Below are positions 41,324 to 50,420 of a stretch of 64,000 nucleotides of DNA, piece by piece. A program made the position numbers and the translations under genes. The stretch covers positions 79,173 to 143,172 of the forward strand of contig JAFAER010000218.1 in assembly GCA_023423895.1 (NCBI GenBank). Reading direction: 5' to 3'. The notes under the pieces were generated by a model, which had not been told where the DNA came from, ran no database searches, and saw nothing but the letters and a program-made list of their open reading frames with translations. Numbering within the stretch: position 1 is the stretch's first letter; each line of letters starts with the position of its first letter. The stretch comes from Pseudomonadota bacterium (GTDB lineage Bacteria > Myxococcota_A > Polyangia > Polyangiales > Polyangiaceae).

Positions 41324-42465
41324 TCGCGGCGACCCGACCGCGGCCGGCAGAGGAGCTGCGCATCCTCGTCGTCGACGGAGCGTCCGGGACGATGCGCGTG
41401 GTGCCGAGCGTGGACCTCGCCGCGCTCTTCGAGCCCGGAGATCTGCTCGTCGTGAACGATGCCGCGACGCTTCCGGCGTCGCTCGCAGGCAGGACCACGC
41501 AAGGCGACGACATCGAGCTCCGTCTCGTCGCGCACATCGCAGATCGTCGCTGGATCGGAGCACTGTTCGGCAGCGGCTCGTTCCGTATGCGGACCGAGGA
41601 CCGGCCGGCGCCGCCGCGCGTCGATGTGGGTGATCGCCTGGTCTTCGGGGCGGGGCTCGAGGCGATCGTCGAGGGACTCCGCCCGGAGTCGCCCCGTCTT
41701 CTCGAGATCCAGCTCACGGTGGCGGATGGCGATCCATCGCTCGACCGTATCTGGACGGCGCTCTACCGCGCCGGTCGGCCCGTCCAGTACGCCCATGTGC
41801 CGGAGCCGCTGGCGCTCTGGGACGTCCAGAACGTCTACGCGGGACGACCATGGGCCGTCGAGATGCCTTCGGCGGGACGTGCGATCCGTGCGCGAACGTT
41901 CATCGAGCTCGAGGAGCGAGGCGTCGAGATCGCGTCCGTCACCCACGCCGCCGGCCTTTCGTCGATCGGAGATGCGTCGCTCGATGCGCTTCTCCCGCTG
42001 CCGGAGCGGTACGAGGTGACGGAGCGCACCTGGGAGGCGATTGCGCGGGCACGGAAGCGCCGCGGCCGGGTCGTGGCCATCGGCACCAGCGTCGCGCGTG
42101 CGCTCGAAGGCGGCGCACGCGACGGACGGCGCTCCGGCGTGACGGATCTCAAGATCGGTCCGGGCACGCGCCGCGCAATCGTCGACGCGGTGCTCACGGG
42201 CGTGCACGAGGCGGACACGAGCCACTTCGCGCTCCTCGGAGCCTTTGCGAAGACGTCGGTGCTGAGTCGCGCGCTCACGCGGGCAGAAGAAGAGGGCCTC
42301 CTCGGTCACGAGCTCGGCGACGCGTGCCTCGTCTGGGGAGAACCTCGGGACAAGATGGCGGTACACTATGGGCAGTCGGTGCTCAGAGTCGACGATCCGC
42401 CGTTGTCGACACGCCGCGGGACCGAGCTGCGGAGCGCCGCTGGAGCAGCGAGCGCGATCGCCTGA
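41320..42465 (+). CDS. QueA-like protein, divergent (tRNA ribosyltransferase-isomerase fold)
   Basis: A 381-residue protein of the QueA family, whose true members use SAM to make epoxyqueuosine in tRNA. It keeps LVVNDAATLPASLAG, RRGRVVAIGTSVARALEG and a distant C-terminal domain. The stretches that in QueA read APTAGLHFT and TLHVG are MPSAGRAIR and VTHAAG here. No queuosine genes (tgt, queF, queG) are close. It may be a paralog with another reaction. It starts at GTG 41320 with GGAAGGAG 7 bases upstream, overlapping the SDR stop. Confidence 0.72.
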   Translation: MIAATRPRPAEELRILVVDGASGTMRVVPSVDLAALFEPGDLLVVNDAATLPASLAGRTTQGDDIELRLVAHIADRRWIGALFGSGSFRMRTEDRPAPPRVDVGDRLVFGAGLEAIVEGLRPESPRLLEIQLTVADGDPSLDRIWTALYRAGRPVQYAHVPEPLALWDVQNVYAGRPWAVEMPSAGRAIRARTFIELEERGVEIASVTHAAGLSSIGDASLDALLPLPERYEVTERTWEAIARARKRRGRVVAIGTSVARALEGGARDGRRSGVTDLKIGPGTRRAIVDAVLTGVHEADTSHFALLGAFAKTSVLSRALTRAEEEGLLGHELGDACLVWGEPRDKMAVHYGQSVLRVDDPPLSTRRGTELRSAAGAASAIA

Positions 42466-42521
42466 GCTCGAGCAGGGCTCGACGTCCGGACGCGTCGGCC
42501 AGGTGCTAGAGTCCGCCGGTC

Positions 42522-43781
42522 GTGAAGATCGTCCACGCGGCCGACTTGCACATCGACAGCCCACTCCGTGGTCTGGATCGATACGAGGGCGCTCCAGTCG
42601 AGAGCCTGCGCGGCGCCACGCGTCGAGCCCTCGAGAACCTCGTCGCCCTCTGCATCGAGGAGCGTGCGGACGTGCTTCTCCTCGCCGGAGACGTGTTCGA
42701 TGGCACCTGGAAGGACTATTCGACGGGTCTCTTCTTCGCCGCGCAGATGGCGCGTCTACGCGAGGCGAAGGTCCCCGTCGTCATCGTCCGCGGCAACCAC
42801 GATGCCGCCAGCTCCGTCGTGAAGGCGCTGCGTCTGCCTGAGAACGTCCGCGAGCTCTCCTCCAAGAAGCCGGAGACCTTCGAGCTCCGCGACGCCGCGA
42901 TCGCCGTCCACGGTCAGAGCTTCTCCCAGCGCGTGACGAGCGACGACCTCGCCGCGCGGTATCCCGATCGCGTCCCGGGCGTCTTCAACATCGGCCTGCT
43001 CCACACGAGCATCGACGGACGCGAAGGGCACGAGCCGTACGCGCCGACGTCGCTCGAGACGATGCGCTCGAAAGGCTACGACTACTGGGCGCTCGGTCAC
43101 GTGCACGCCCGCGAGATCGTCTGCGCCGATCCCTACGTCGTCTATCCGGGAAACCTCCAGGGCAGGCACGCGCGGGAGACCGGGCCGAAAGGCGCCAGCG
43201 TCGTGACGGTCGAGGACAATGTCGTCCGGAGCGTCGAGCACCGGCCCCTCGACGTGTTCCGCTGGGAGGTCGTCGCCGTCGACGCGACGAGCGCCACCGA
43301 CGCGCTCGAGGTCGTCGATTCCGTTCGCGCGGCGCTCGCGGCTCGTGCAGCCGACGTCGACGGGCGCGTGCTCGCCGCGCGCGTCGTCGTGACCGGGAGC
43401 ACGCGCGCGAACGTCGTGATTCGCCGTGACGAGGAGCGGTTCGTCAGCGAGCTCCGCGCGGCTGCGACGGACGGACTCGGCGAGACCGCGTGGCTCGAAA
43501 AGGTGATCATCCGCACGCGTGCAGAGGTCGATCTCCATCGCCTCCGCGAAGAGGCGAGCGCCGTCGGCCATCTCGCGCGGCGCCTCGACGCGATCAAAGA
43601 CGATCCCAAGGAGCTCGCCGAGCTGGTTTCGCTCCTCTCCGATCTCGACAAGAAGCTACCCGCGGAGCTTCGCGAAGGTGAAGGCGGCCTTCGTCTCGGC
43701 GACCCGTCCACGCTTCGTGCGCTTCTCGATGACGTCGAGCAGATGCTCGTCCCGCGACTCCTCGAAGGCGGTGAGGTCTGA
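42522..43781 (+). CDS. yhaO: YhaO-type DNA-repair metallophosphoesterase (SbcD/Mre11-like)
   Basis: A 419-residue nuclease of the Mre11/SbcD superfamily, YhaO group. Metal ligands are all present: ADLHIDS (Asp8, His10), LLAGDVFDG, RGNHD, LLHTSI and LGHVHAR. The C-terminal part is a capping/dimer region. It should form a complex with the ATPase encoded 4 bases downstream and process DNA ends. It starts at GTG 42522. It has no clear ribosome site, but the position matches the conserved first strand MKIVHAADLH. Confidence 0.87.
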   Translation: MKIVHAADLHIDSPLRGLDRYEGAPVESLRGATRRALENLVALCIEERADVLLLAGDVFDGTWKDYSTGLFFAAQMARLREAKVPVVIVRGNHDAASSVVKALRLPENVRELSSKKPETFELRDAAIAVHGQSFSQRVTSDDLAARYPDRVPGVFNIGLLHTSIDGREGHEPYAPTSLETMRSKGYDYWALGHVHAREIVCADPYVVYPGNLQGRHARETGPKGASVVTVEDNVVRSVEHRPLDVFRWEVVAVDATSATDALEVVDSVRAALAARAADVDGRVLAARVVVTGSTRANVVIRRDEERFVSELRAAATDGLGETAWLEKVIIRTRAEVDLHRLREEASAVGHLARRLDAIKDDPKELAELVSLLSDLDKKLPAELREGEGGLRLGDPSTLRALLDDVEQMLVPRLLEGGEV

Positions 43782-43784
43782 CCG

Positions 43785-46700
43785 ATGCGCATCGCAAAGC
43801 TCGAGCTGCTCGCCTACGGCCCGTTCCGCAACGCTCCACTGGACTTCTCGGCGCCGGGGATCCACGTCGTCCTCGGACGCAACGAAGCCGGCAAGAGCAC
43901 GACGCTGCGCGCGATCACGGGCCTGCTGTACGGGATCGACGCCAAGACGCCCGACGCGCACGTCCACAAGTTCGCCGACCTTAGAATCGGCGGCGTGCTC
44001 GAGGACGCCCGTGGTGCGCGTGTCCACGTCGTGCGGCGTAAAGGCAATGCGAACACGCTCCTCGACGCTCGCGGAGAGCCGCTCGACGAGAGCGTGATGA
44101 AGAAGCTCCTCGGCGGAGTGACGAAGGAGACCTTCGTGCAAGCCTTCGGGCTCACGCACGAGGCGCTCGAGGCCGGCGCCAGAGCCCTCCTCGAAGGGAA
44201 GGGCGATCTCGGTGAGAGCCTGTTCGATGCCAGCGTCGGAGGTGGCGGCGAAGTGCAGCGGCTCGTCGCCGAGCTCAAAGCCGAGGCCGATCGGATCTAC
44301 AAGCCGCGCGGCTCGTCGCTTCCGCTGAACGACGCGCTCAAGTCGTTCGCGGACGCGCAGAAGACGGTGCGCGAGAGGGAGAGCCGGCCGGAGGCGTTCC
44401 TCGAACAGGAGCGCGGGCTGGCGAACGAGATGAAGGAGCGCGACGCGCGGACGAAGGCGAGGGCCGACCTCGTGAGCCGGCGCGCACGCCTCGAACGCGC
44501 TCTTCGACGCGTACCGCTCGAGCGGCGCCGTCAGCGTGCGCTCGACAAGCGCGCCGAGCTTGGACCGCTCGCCGATCAGGCCGAGCGCGTCGAAGCGCTC
44601 AAGGAGCGATTCGCGGGCTACAAACACGCGCTCGAGCAGCGTCGCGACCTCGTTGCCGAAGCCGAGCGCCTCGCCGCGAACGTCAGCGAGGCGGTGCGCC
44701 GTGCCGGTGTGGAGGCCGCCGGAAACGGCGAGCCGCTCCGCGCCGTGGCTCGCATGGAGTCGCGCATCAACGCCTTGCTTCGCGAGCGCACGAAGCTGAC
44801 GAGCGCCATCGACGCTTCGCGGACGGAGATCGCCAAGCAAGAGCGCGAGCTGGTGCGCCTGAACGAGGTCGGCGCCGGCGGGCCCGGGGAGCGTGCAGAC
44901 GCGGTCTCGCCTGCGGCGGTCACCCAGCTCGTCGCCGCGCTCGACCGCGCACGCAGCCTCGGCGACATCGAGACGCGCCTCGCGACGAAGCGTGCGCAGC
45001 TCGACCGGAAGAAGAGCGATCTGCAGACGAAGGCGCGTGCGGACGGTCTCTTCGCCGGCACGCTCGAGGAGCTCGTCGCGCTGCGGGTGCCGCCCATCGC
45101 AAGCGTCGAGCGCCTCGAGAAGCGCGTCGAGCAGATCGCCGAGACGATCGCGAGGCTCGGCGATCGCATCGGCGATCTCGAACGAGAGGCAGCGTCGATC
45201 GAGAAGCAGATCGCCGGGCACACCGGCGACTTCGCGCCTCCCGACGCGGCAGAGTTGAGCGCCGCGCGCACGGCACGTGACGACGCCTGGCGGTCGCTCC
45301 GCGACGCCCCGGAGCCCGCGCGCCGTGCTCTCGAGATCGACGTCGAGCGCCTCCTCCGCGAGGCCGATGCGCTCGCCGATCGGATGATCCGCGAGGCCGA
45401 TCGCGTGACGACGCTTGCTCGCCTCCGCTCGGAGGCCGAGACGAACGCCCGCCAGATCGAGAAGCTCGAGGAGCAGCGCACGCGTGCGCTGGCCGACCGC
45501 GCGGCGCTCGACGGCGAGCTCGCCGCGCTCTTTGCCGATGCCGCCGTCGTCCCGCCGCACGGCGCGGCGTTCGCGGAGATGTGTGCCTGGCTCGACCGCC
45601 ACGCGCAGATCACGGAGGCATTCGCGGCGCTCCGCGACGCCGAGCACGAGGCGCTCGATGATGCGCGAAAGATCGACTCGACCAGACAAGATCTGGTGCG
45701 CGCGCTCACGGCTGCGGCGGGAGCGGGCGATGTGTCGGCCGAGCCGTCGCTCGCCGAGCTCGTGGCGGCTGCGGCACACCGCTTGTCGGTGATCGAGTCC
45801 TCGCGTCGGGAATCGGATGCGGCCGCGCGGGCGAGCGCAAAGCTTCGCGCGGAACGCGACGAGCGGCTGGCCGTACGCGAGCGCGACGAGTCTGCGCTGG
45901 CCGAGGTCTCTCGCAAGCTCGCCGAGCTGATCTCTCCGCTGGGGGTGCCCGTCGATGCGTCGGACGAAGAGGTCAACCGTTCGATCGAGGCGCTTCGCGA
46001 CCTCTTTGCGCTCGCCGACAAGCGCGCCGAGGTCGAGGCCCGCGCGCGCACCTTCGACGTTCAAGTTCGAGAGTTCGAAGACGATCTCTCGCGCGCGGTC
46101 ACCGAGCTCGCGCCGGACCTCGGCTCGCTCGAGGCTCGCGACGCCGCACCGACGCTCTTCGCCCGTGGTGCCGAGGCCCGTGACAACGCCCAGGAGATCC
46201 AGCGCGTCGTCCGGGAGCTCGAGACGGAGGGGGAGGTCACGCTCGACGAGGAGGAGCGCTCGCTCGTCGCCGACCCCGACGCGGTCGAGCGTGTGCTCGA
46301 GGAGCTCACCGAACGGATCGACGACCTCGATGGCGACATCACGCGCCTCACCGAACGCATCGGAGGGCTCCGTTCCGGTCTCGAGCAGATGCGGGCCGAG
46401 TCGAACGCCGCCGAGGCGGCCGCGCACGCACAGCTGCAGCTCTCGCGCATCCGTGAGAACGCCGAGCGTTGGTGCCGCGTCAGGCTCGCCGCGCATCTGC
46501 TCTCGCGCGAGATCGAGCGCTATCGCGAAGAGAACCAGGGGCCGCTCCTGACGGTGTCGTCTTCCTTCTTCTCGCGGCTCACGCTCGGCTCGTTCTCCGG
46601 CGTGAAAGCGGGCTTCGACGACAAGGACCGTCCGTGCCTCCGCTGCGTCCGGGCGGACGGCACGACGGAGGTGGACATCTCCGGGCTGAGCGACGGCACG

Positions 46701-46994
46701 CGGGACCAGCTCTACCTGAGCTTGCGTCTCGCGAGCCTGCTTCGCCGCGCGGAGGTCTCCGAGACGATGCCGCTCGTTCTCGACGACGTGCTCATCCAGC
46801 TCGACGACCAACGTGCCTCCGCGGCGCTCGCGGTGCTCGCCGAGGTCTCGCGGACGATGCAGGTGCTGTTCTTCACGCACCATGCGCGGCTCGTCGATCT
46901 CGCGCGCGCGACGGTGCCCGACGGCGAGCTCGTCGTGCACGAGCTCGTGAGCGGCCCGTACGTGAACGAAGCGCGCGCCGCGGCGTCGGTCTAG
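43785..46994 (+). CDS. yhaN: YhaN-type SMC-like ATPase (SbcC/Rad50-like), partner of YhaO
   Basis: A 1,069-residue ABC-type ATPase. The N-terminal lobe has Walker A GRNEAGKST (31-39) and LLYGID. A very long Arg/Glu-rich coiled coil (about 170-960) separates it from the C-terminal lobe, which has the signature LSDGTRDQLYLSLRLA and Walker B LVLDDVLIQLDD, then FFTHH. The spacing is SMC/Rad50-like. Together with YhaO it should make an end-tethering, DNA-processing machine. Start ATG 43785 follows the YhaO stop by three bases. Confidence 0.9.
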   Translation: MRIAKLELLAYGPFRNAPLDFSAPGIHVVLGRNEAGKSTTLRAITGLLYGIDAKTPDAHVHKFADLRIGGVLEDARGARVHVVRRKGNANTLLDARGEPLDESVMKKLLGGVTKETFVQAFGLTHEALEAGARALLEGKGDLGESLFDASVGGGGEVQRLVAELKAEADRIYKPRGSSLPLNDALKSFADAQKTVRERESRPEAFLEQERGLANEMKERDARTKARADLVSRRARLERALRRVPLERRRQRALDKRAELGPLADQAERVEALKERFAGYKHALEQRRDLVAEAERLAANVSEAVRRAGVEAAGNGEPLRAVARMESRINALLRERTKLTSAIDASRTEIAKQERELVRLNEVGAGGPGERADAVSPAAVTQLVAALDRARSLGDIETRLATKRAQLDRKKSDLQTKARADGLFAGTLEELVALRVPPIASVERLEKRVEQIAETIARLGDRIGDLEREAASIEKQIAGHTGDFAPPDAAELSAARTARDDAWRSLRDAPEPARRALEIDVERLLREADALADRMIREADRVTTLARLRSEAETNARQIEKLEEQRTRALADRAALDGELAALFADAAVVPPHGAAFAEMCAWLDRHAQITEAFAALRDAEHEALDDARKIDSTRQDLVRALTAAAGAGDVSAEPSLAELVAAAAHRLSVIESSRRESDAAARASAKLRAERDERLAVRERDESALAEVSRKLAELISPLGVPVDASDEEVNRSIEALRDLFALADKRAEVEARARTFDVQVREFEDDLSRAVTELAPDLGSLEARDAAPTLFARGAEARDNAQEIQRVVRELETEGEVTLDEEERSLVADPDAVERVLEELTERIDDLDGDITRLTERIGGLRSGLEQMRAESNAAEAAAHAQLQLSRIRENAERWCRVRLAAHLLSREIERYREENQGPLLTVSSSFFSRLTLGSFSGVKAGFDDKDRPCLRCVRADGTTEVDISGLSDGTRDQLYLSLRLASLLRRAEVSETMPLVLDDVLIQLDDQRASAALAVLAEVSRTMQVLFFTHHARLVDLARATVPDGELVVHELVSGPYVNEARAAASV

Positions 46995-47013
46995 TCCGCG
47001 CGTCGGGGCGAGC

Positions 47014-47103
47014 TCACGATGCTCGATCCGCCGACGTGATCGTCCGCAGACTCATCCCCGCGCGTGCGCAGTTTGATGATCCATTCGTAATCGTCACGCG
47101 CAT
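47014..47103 (-). CDS. Possible 29-residue small protein
   Basis: ATG 47103 is preceded by GAGAGGAAATAA, one of the best ribosome sites in this stretch. It opens a 29-codon frame (MRVTITNGSSNCARAGMSLR and so on) that ends 20 bases from the yhaN stop, in the opposite direction. Nothing else supports it. It may be a chance frame. Confidence 0.25.
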   Translation of the reverse strand: MRVTITNGSSNCARAGMSLRTITSADRAS

Positions 47104-47267
47104 TTATTTCCTCTCGTGCGCGAGCACGATCGGCGAACGAGCCGAGGTGCGCCACGCGTGTCGTCGATCGTGTAGAGGCCCGTTCATGATCGGAGCGCCG
47201 ACTACGCAAACGTCCGCGCGAAGCCCAGTGTCGTACCAACGGCACGATGGTTGCTGTATCTGCGCGT

Positions 47268-48251
47268 ATGACCTCACGTTTCTTGGGAACTTCTCTTCTC
47301 CTTCTCGCTGCCGTCGCGTGTGGCTCGGCGGCGGGAGACAGCTCGTCCGCTCCGCGCAATGAATCTCCTGCCCCCGGCGGTGTGACGGACGCGGGCGGCG
47401 ACGCAGCCGATCGCGATGTCGACGGCGATCCCGTCGACACGCCGCCCGCACGGCCGGAGGACGTCATCTCGGTCTACGACCGCATGGGCAACGCGTGCAA
47501 CGATGGGCGCATCACGCGCACGTTCGCAGCGGTGACGGGGATCGACGCCAACAATCTCTGGACGACGCCCGCCGACGACGAGGCCGAGCTCGCATCGCCG
47601 AAGCTCGCGGAGGGCTGGCCGAACCTCGTCGCCGCTTCGAAGCTCGTGTTCGAGGGACTCTCGGACGACATGCAGACGACGAGCGCGGAGCAGGCGGCTC
47701 GCTGCGGACGCGCGCGCGACCTCTTCACGCCCCTCTCACGAGACGAGCGCACGTCCTTCACGAACGTTCTTCTCTACGCAGGTGAGCACCCGCACGTCGA
47801 CGCCATCGCAGACACGCTCGAGCCGGTCGATGCACCCGTTCGACTCCGGGGCTACGTCGACGTCTCCTCGGCCGTGCGAGAGGTGACGGGTGACGTCGTC
47901 ACCTACGCGGACGTCGCGACGCAGCACCTGCCCATCTACGTGACCTGCGAGAAGCCACTTCGCGTCGTCCGCGAGCTTCGCTTGGTGTCGAAGGACGATG
48001 CCGAGGTTCTCGATCGCTCCACGTGCAGGATCGAGGGTGAAGACGAATCCTACTCGTGCGTCTTCGAGCGGGTCGAGCACGTCGAGGACAACCGCTGCAC
48101 GTTCGTCGCCGTCGGTGTGCGCTACCGCACTGCCGAAGGCGTCGAGCAGCGCCTCTCGCTCGGCGGAAAGCTCGAAGCCGGCACCGACGCGCCGCTCCGA
48201 TACCGGGTCACCGTCGACCGGTACGCGTTCCACGCCGAGCCGCGCCGCTGA
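47268..48251 (+). CDS. Lipoprotein of unknown function
   Basis: A 327-residue exported protein. The signal peptide MTSRFLGTSLLLLAAVAC ends in a lipobox (Cys18). A Ser/Pro/Asp-rich linker follows, then a folded domain with several Cys residues and a C-terminal beta-rich part. No family is recognised. ATG 47268 was preferred over ATG 47247 because it directly precedes the basic n-region of the signal. Its stop lies 10 bp from the end of the convergent kinase gene. Confidence 0.72.
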   Translation: MTSRFLGTSLLLLAAVACGSAAGDSSSAPRNESPAPGGVTDAGGDAADRDVDGDPVDTPPARPEDVISVYDRMGNACNDGRITRTFAAVTGIDANNLWTTPADDEAELASPKLAEGWPNLVAASKLVFEGLSDDMQTTSAEQAARCGRARDLFTPLSRDERTSFTNVLLYAGEHPHVDAIADTLEPVDAPVRLRGYVDVSSAVREVTGDVVTYADVATQHLPIYVTCEKPLRVVRELRLVSKDDAEVLDRSTCRIEGEDESYSCVFERVEHVEDNRCTFVAVGVRYRTAEGVEQRLSLGGKLEAGTDAPLRYRVTVDRYAFHAEPRR

Positions 48252-48261
48252 AGCGCGACGC

Positions 48262-49152
48262 TCACGCGTTGCGTCCGCGGTCGGACGTGGCGCGTGCGGC
48301 GGCGTGTTCGAGGACGGGCGTGAGTGCGTCGATCTGCTCCCGCACGGAGCGCCAGCGGTCCCGCGGCTCGATCGCGCAAGAGCGCAAGAACCACGTGTCG
48401 AAGCGTCGCGGTAGGAAGGGCCAGCGCGCGCTCGGGAGGTACTCGGCCCCGCGCCGGATCTCCTCCATGAGCGCGCTCGGCACGTGCGCGCGCCAGTAGC
48501 TCTCCGTCGTGAGCAGCTCGAGCGCGACGAGCCCGAGCGCCCAGACGTCGGTCGCCGGCCCGATGCCGCGTCCACCGAGCGAGAGCTGCTCCGGCGCCAT
48601 GTAACGGGGCGTTCCGATCGGCGCGCATGCGTCGGTGATGTCCGTGACGTCGGGATCCATCATGCGGGCGACGCCGAAGTCGAGCAGCTTCACGATCGAA
48701 GTGCCGTCCGGCCTTCGATGGAGGAAGAGGTTCTGGGGCTTCAGGTCACGATGCACGATGCCGACCGAGTGGGCGCTCGCGACGGCATCGGCCACGTGCT
48801 GGAGATAGGCGAGCGCCTCTCCGGGCGGGAGCGGCCCGCGTTGCGTGAGGAGCTGCGCAAGGTCGTTCCCGTCGAGGAGCTCCATCACGATGAAGAGGCG
48901 GCCGTCGACATCGTCGGCGACGTCCACCTCGAACACGCGGACGACGTGATCGCTCGCGATCTTCGCCGCTGCGCTCGCTTCGCGCCGGAAGCGCGTGACG
49001 AGCTGAGGATCGTCCTCGCCGACCGTCATCAGCTTCAACGCGAAGCGATCGCGGGTGCCGACGTGCTCCGCTTCGTAGATGGTGCCCATCCCACCGATCG
49101 CGAGCTCGCGTACGATGCGATACCGACCGCCGACGATTTCGAGTCCCCTCAT
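48262..49152 (-). CDS. Soluble Ser/Thr protein kinase
   Basis: A 296-residue protein that is almost only a kinase domain. It has AIGGMGTIYEAEH, Lys40 (FALKLM), HRDLKPQNLF, LLDFGVARMM and GTPRYMAPEQ, and all catalytic residues are intact. No membrane helix or sensor domain is present, so it must be recruited or controlled by partners. It is convergent with the lipoprotein gene 47268-48251 and lies upstream of the ElaA-like gene in the same direction, 74 bp apart. Confidence 0.9.
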   Translation of the reverse strand: MRGLEIVGGRYRIVRELAIGGMGTIYEAEHVGTRDRFALKLMTVGEDDPQLVTRFRREASAAAKIASDHVVRVFEVDVADDVDGRLFIVMELLDGNDLAQLLTQRGPLPPGEALAYLQHVADAVASAHSVGIVHRDLKPQNLFLHRRPDGTSIVKLLDFGVARMMDPDVTDITDACAPIGTPRYMAPEQLSLGGRGIGPATDVWALGLVALELLTTESYWRAHVPSALMEEIRRGAEYLPSARWPFLPRRFDTWFLRSCAIEPRDRWRSVREQIDALTPVLEHAAARATSDRGRNA

Positions 49153-49226
49153 GCGGCGAGCGACATTCTAGGGCAAGTCGTGCTCCGCCGCCTCCGCCGT
49201 CGAAGACGTCGGCCGTCGACCGCCGC

Positions 49227-49670
49227 TCAGGCGAGCAGCATCTCGACGTGGGGGATGCCGTCCTCGACGTAGGGTTCGCCAGCGACGTGGAAGCCGAGAT
49301 CTCCGTAGAAGCGCTCGAGGTATCGCTGCGCCCCGATCCGGATGGGGCCGGGGCCGAATGCGGAGCGGGTGCGTGCGATCGCCTCTCGCATCAGGGCGCG
49401 TCCGAAGCCGCTCCGCCGGACCTCGGGCGCCGTGACGACGCGGCTGATCGCGGCCTCGCCGTAGCCGACGCCCGGTGGGAGGAGGCGCGCATAGGCCAGG
49501 AGGCTGCCGCCATCGTCGCGTCCGAGGAGATGCAGCGCGGCGCGATCCTTCCCATCGCAGTCGAAGAACGGGCAGCTCTGCTCCACGACGAACACGCGCT
49601 GACGGAGCGCGAGGGATTCGTACAGCTCGTCGATCGAGAGCTCGGCGAACGGGGCCGCGTGCCAGCGCAT
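49227..49670 (-). CDS. ElaA-type GNAT acetyltransferase
   Basis: A 147-residue GNAT-family protein of the ElaA group. LYESLALRQRVFVVEQSCPF at the N-terminus is the ElaA hallmark. ISRVVTAPEVRRSGFGRALM contains the acetyl-CoA loop (RRSGFGRA), and RFYGDLGFHVAGEPYVEDGIPH follows. The substrate of ElaA proteins is unknown. ATG 49670 is used, with GTG 49673 adjacent. Confidence 0.88.
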   Translation of the reverse strand: MRWHAAPFAELSIDELYESLALRQRVFVVEQSCPFFDCDGKDRAALHLLGRDDGGSLLAYARLLPPGVGYGEAAISRVVTAPEVRRSGFGRALMREAIARTRSAFGPGPIRIGAQRYLERFYGDLGFHVAGEPYVEDGIPHVEMLLA

Positions 49671-49805
49671 CACCGCATCTTATGCGAGAATCCCCGTGCC
49701 AGGTACGGCTCGCGCTCGTCGTCGCGAGGCGGAGTCGCGCGCTTGCCTCGCTGGCCACGATGGCCCTCCACATGCACCGGAACGCGCATCCTCGCGGCGG
49801 CAACC

Positions 49806-50281
49806 ATGAGCCACGAAGTCTTGACCGTCCTCGTGCTCGTTCTCGGCGCGGAGCTCGTGAACGGATGGACCGACGCGCCGAATGCGATCGCGACGGTCGT
49901 CGGCACCCGACCGCGAACCGCGCTCGGCGTCGCGATCGTTCTTCAACGTGCTGGGCGTGCTCTCCGGAACTGCTCGGTGTGCCGCTCAGCACGACGCATA
50001 CGCTCTCCACGGCGATCATGGGTGTCGGCGTCGTGAATGGGGTCCGGGCCGTCAACTGGCGAGTCGCACGGGACGTCATGGTGGCGTGGCTGCTGACCTT
50101 CCCGATTTGCAGCGCCATTGCCTGGGGCAGCGCGATGCTCATCCGGCAGCTCCCCGCCGCGATCCAGCTCGGGCTCGTCACCTCCGGCGCGGCAATCACG
50201 GCTGGGATGGTCCTTCGCAACAGGCTCATGCACGACGGCCGGGGAGACGAGCGAGGCGCTCCTGCTTCGGTGGGCCGTTGA
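49806..50281 (+). pseudogene. PiT-family phosphate transporter, internally deleted and frameshifted
   Basis: Three frames join to give PiT sequence. From ATG 49806: MSHEVLTVLVLVL, then NGWTDAPNAIATVVGT, the first PiT signature. After a shift near 49938: FFNVLGVLSGTA. After a second junction near 49966-49975: ELLGVPLSTTHTLSTAIMGV and a C-terminal membrane helix. Compared with the intact 342-residue protein at 3236-4264, about 200 residues between the two ends, including the second signature, are missing. A frameshift plus an internal deletion leaves no working transporter. It shows a former second PiT gene. Confidence 0.88.
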
Positions 50282-50420
50282 GAATTCGTTACACGGCGCT
50301 TCGCATTCGCCCCGTGCGCGGAGCTAGACCGTGCGCTACCTTCCCGAGTGCGTGAGGCGAGGTGCCCACGCGTTCAACCCCGCCGGGAGCGAGAGAGCCT
50401 CGGCGAGTCAGGAAAAAGAC

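Noticed and set aside
43656..46940. 1,094-codon minus-strand frame
   Set aside because: It is antisense to yhaN. The coiled-coil codon bias of yhaN keeps the opposite frame open.
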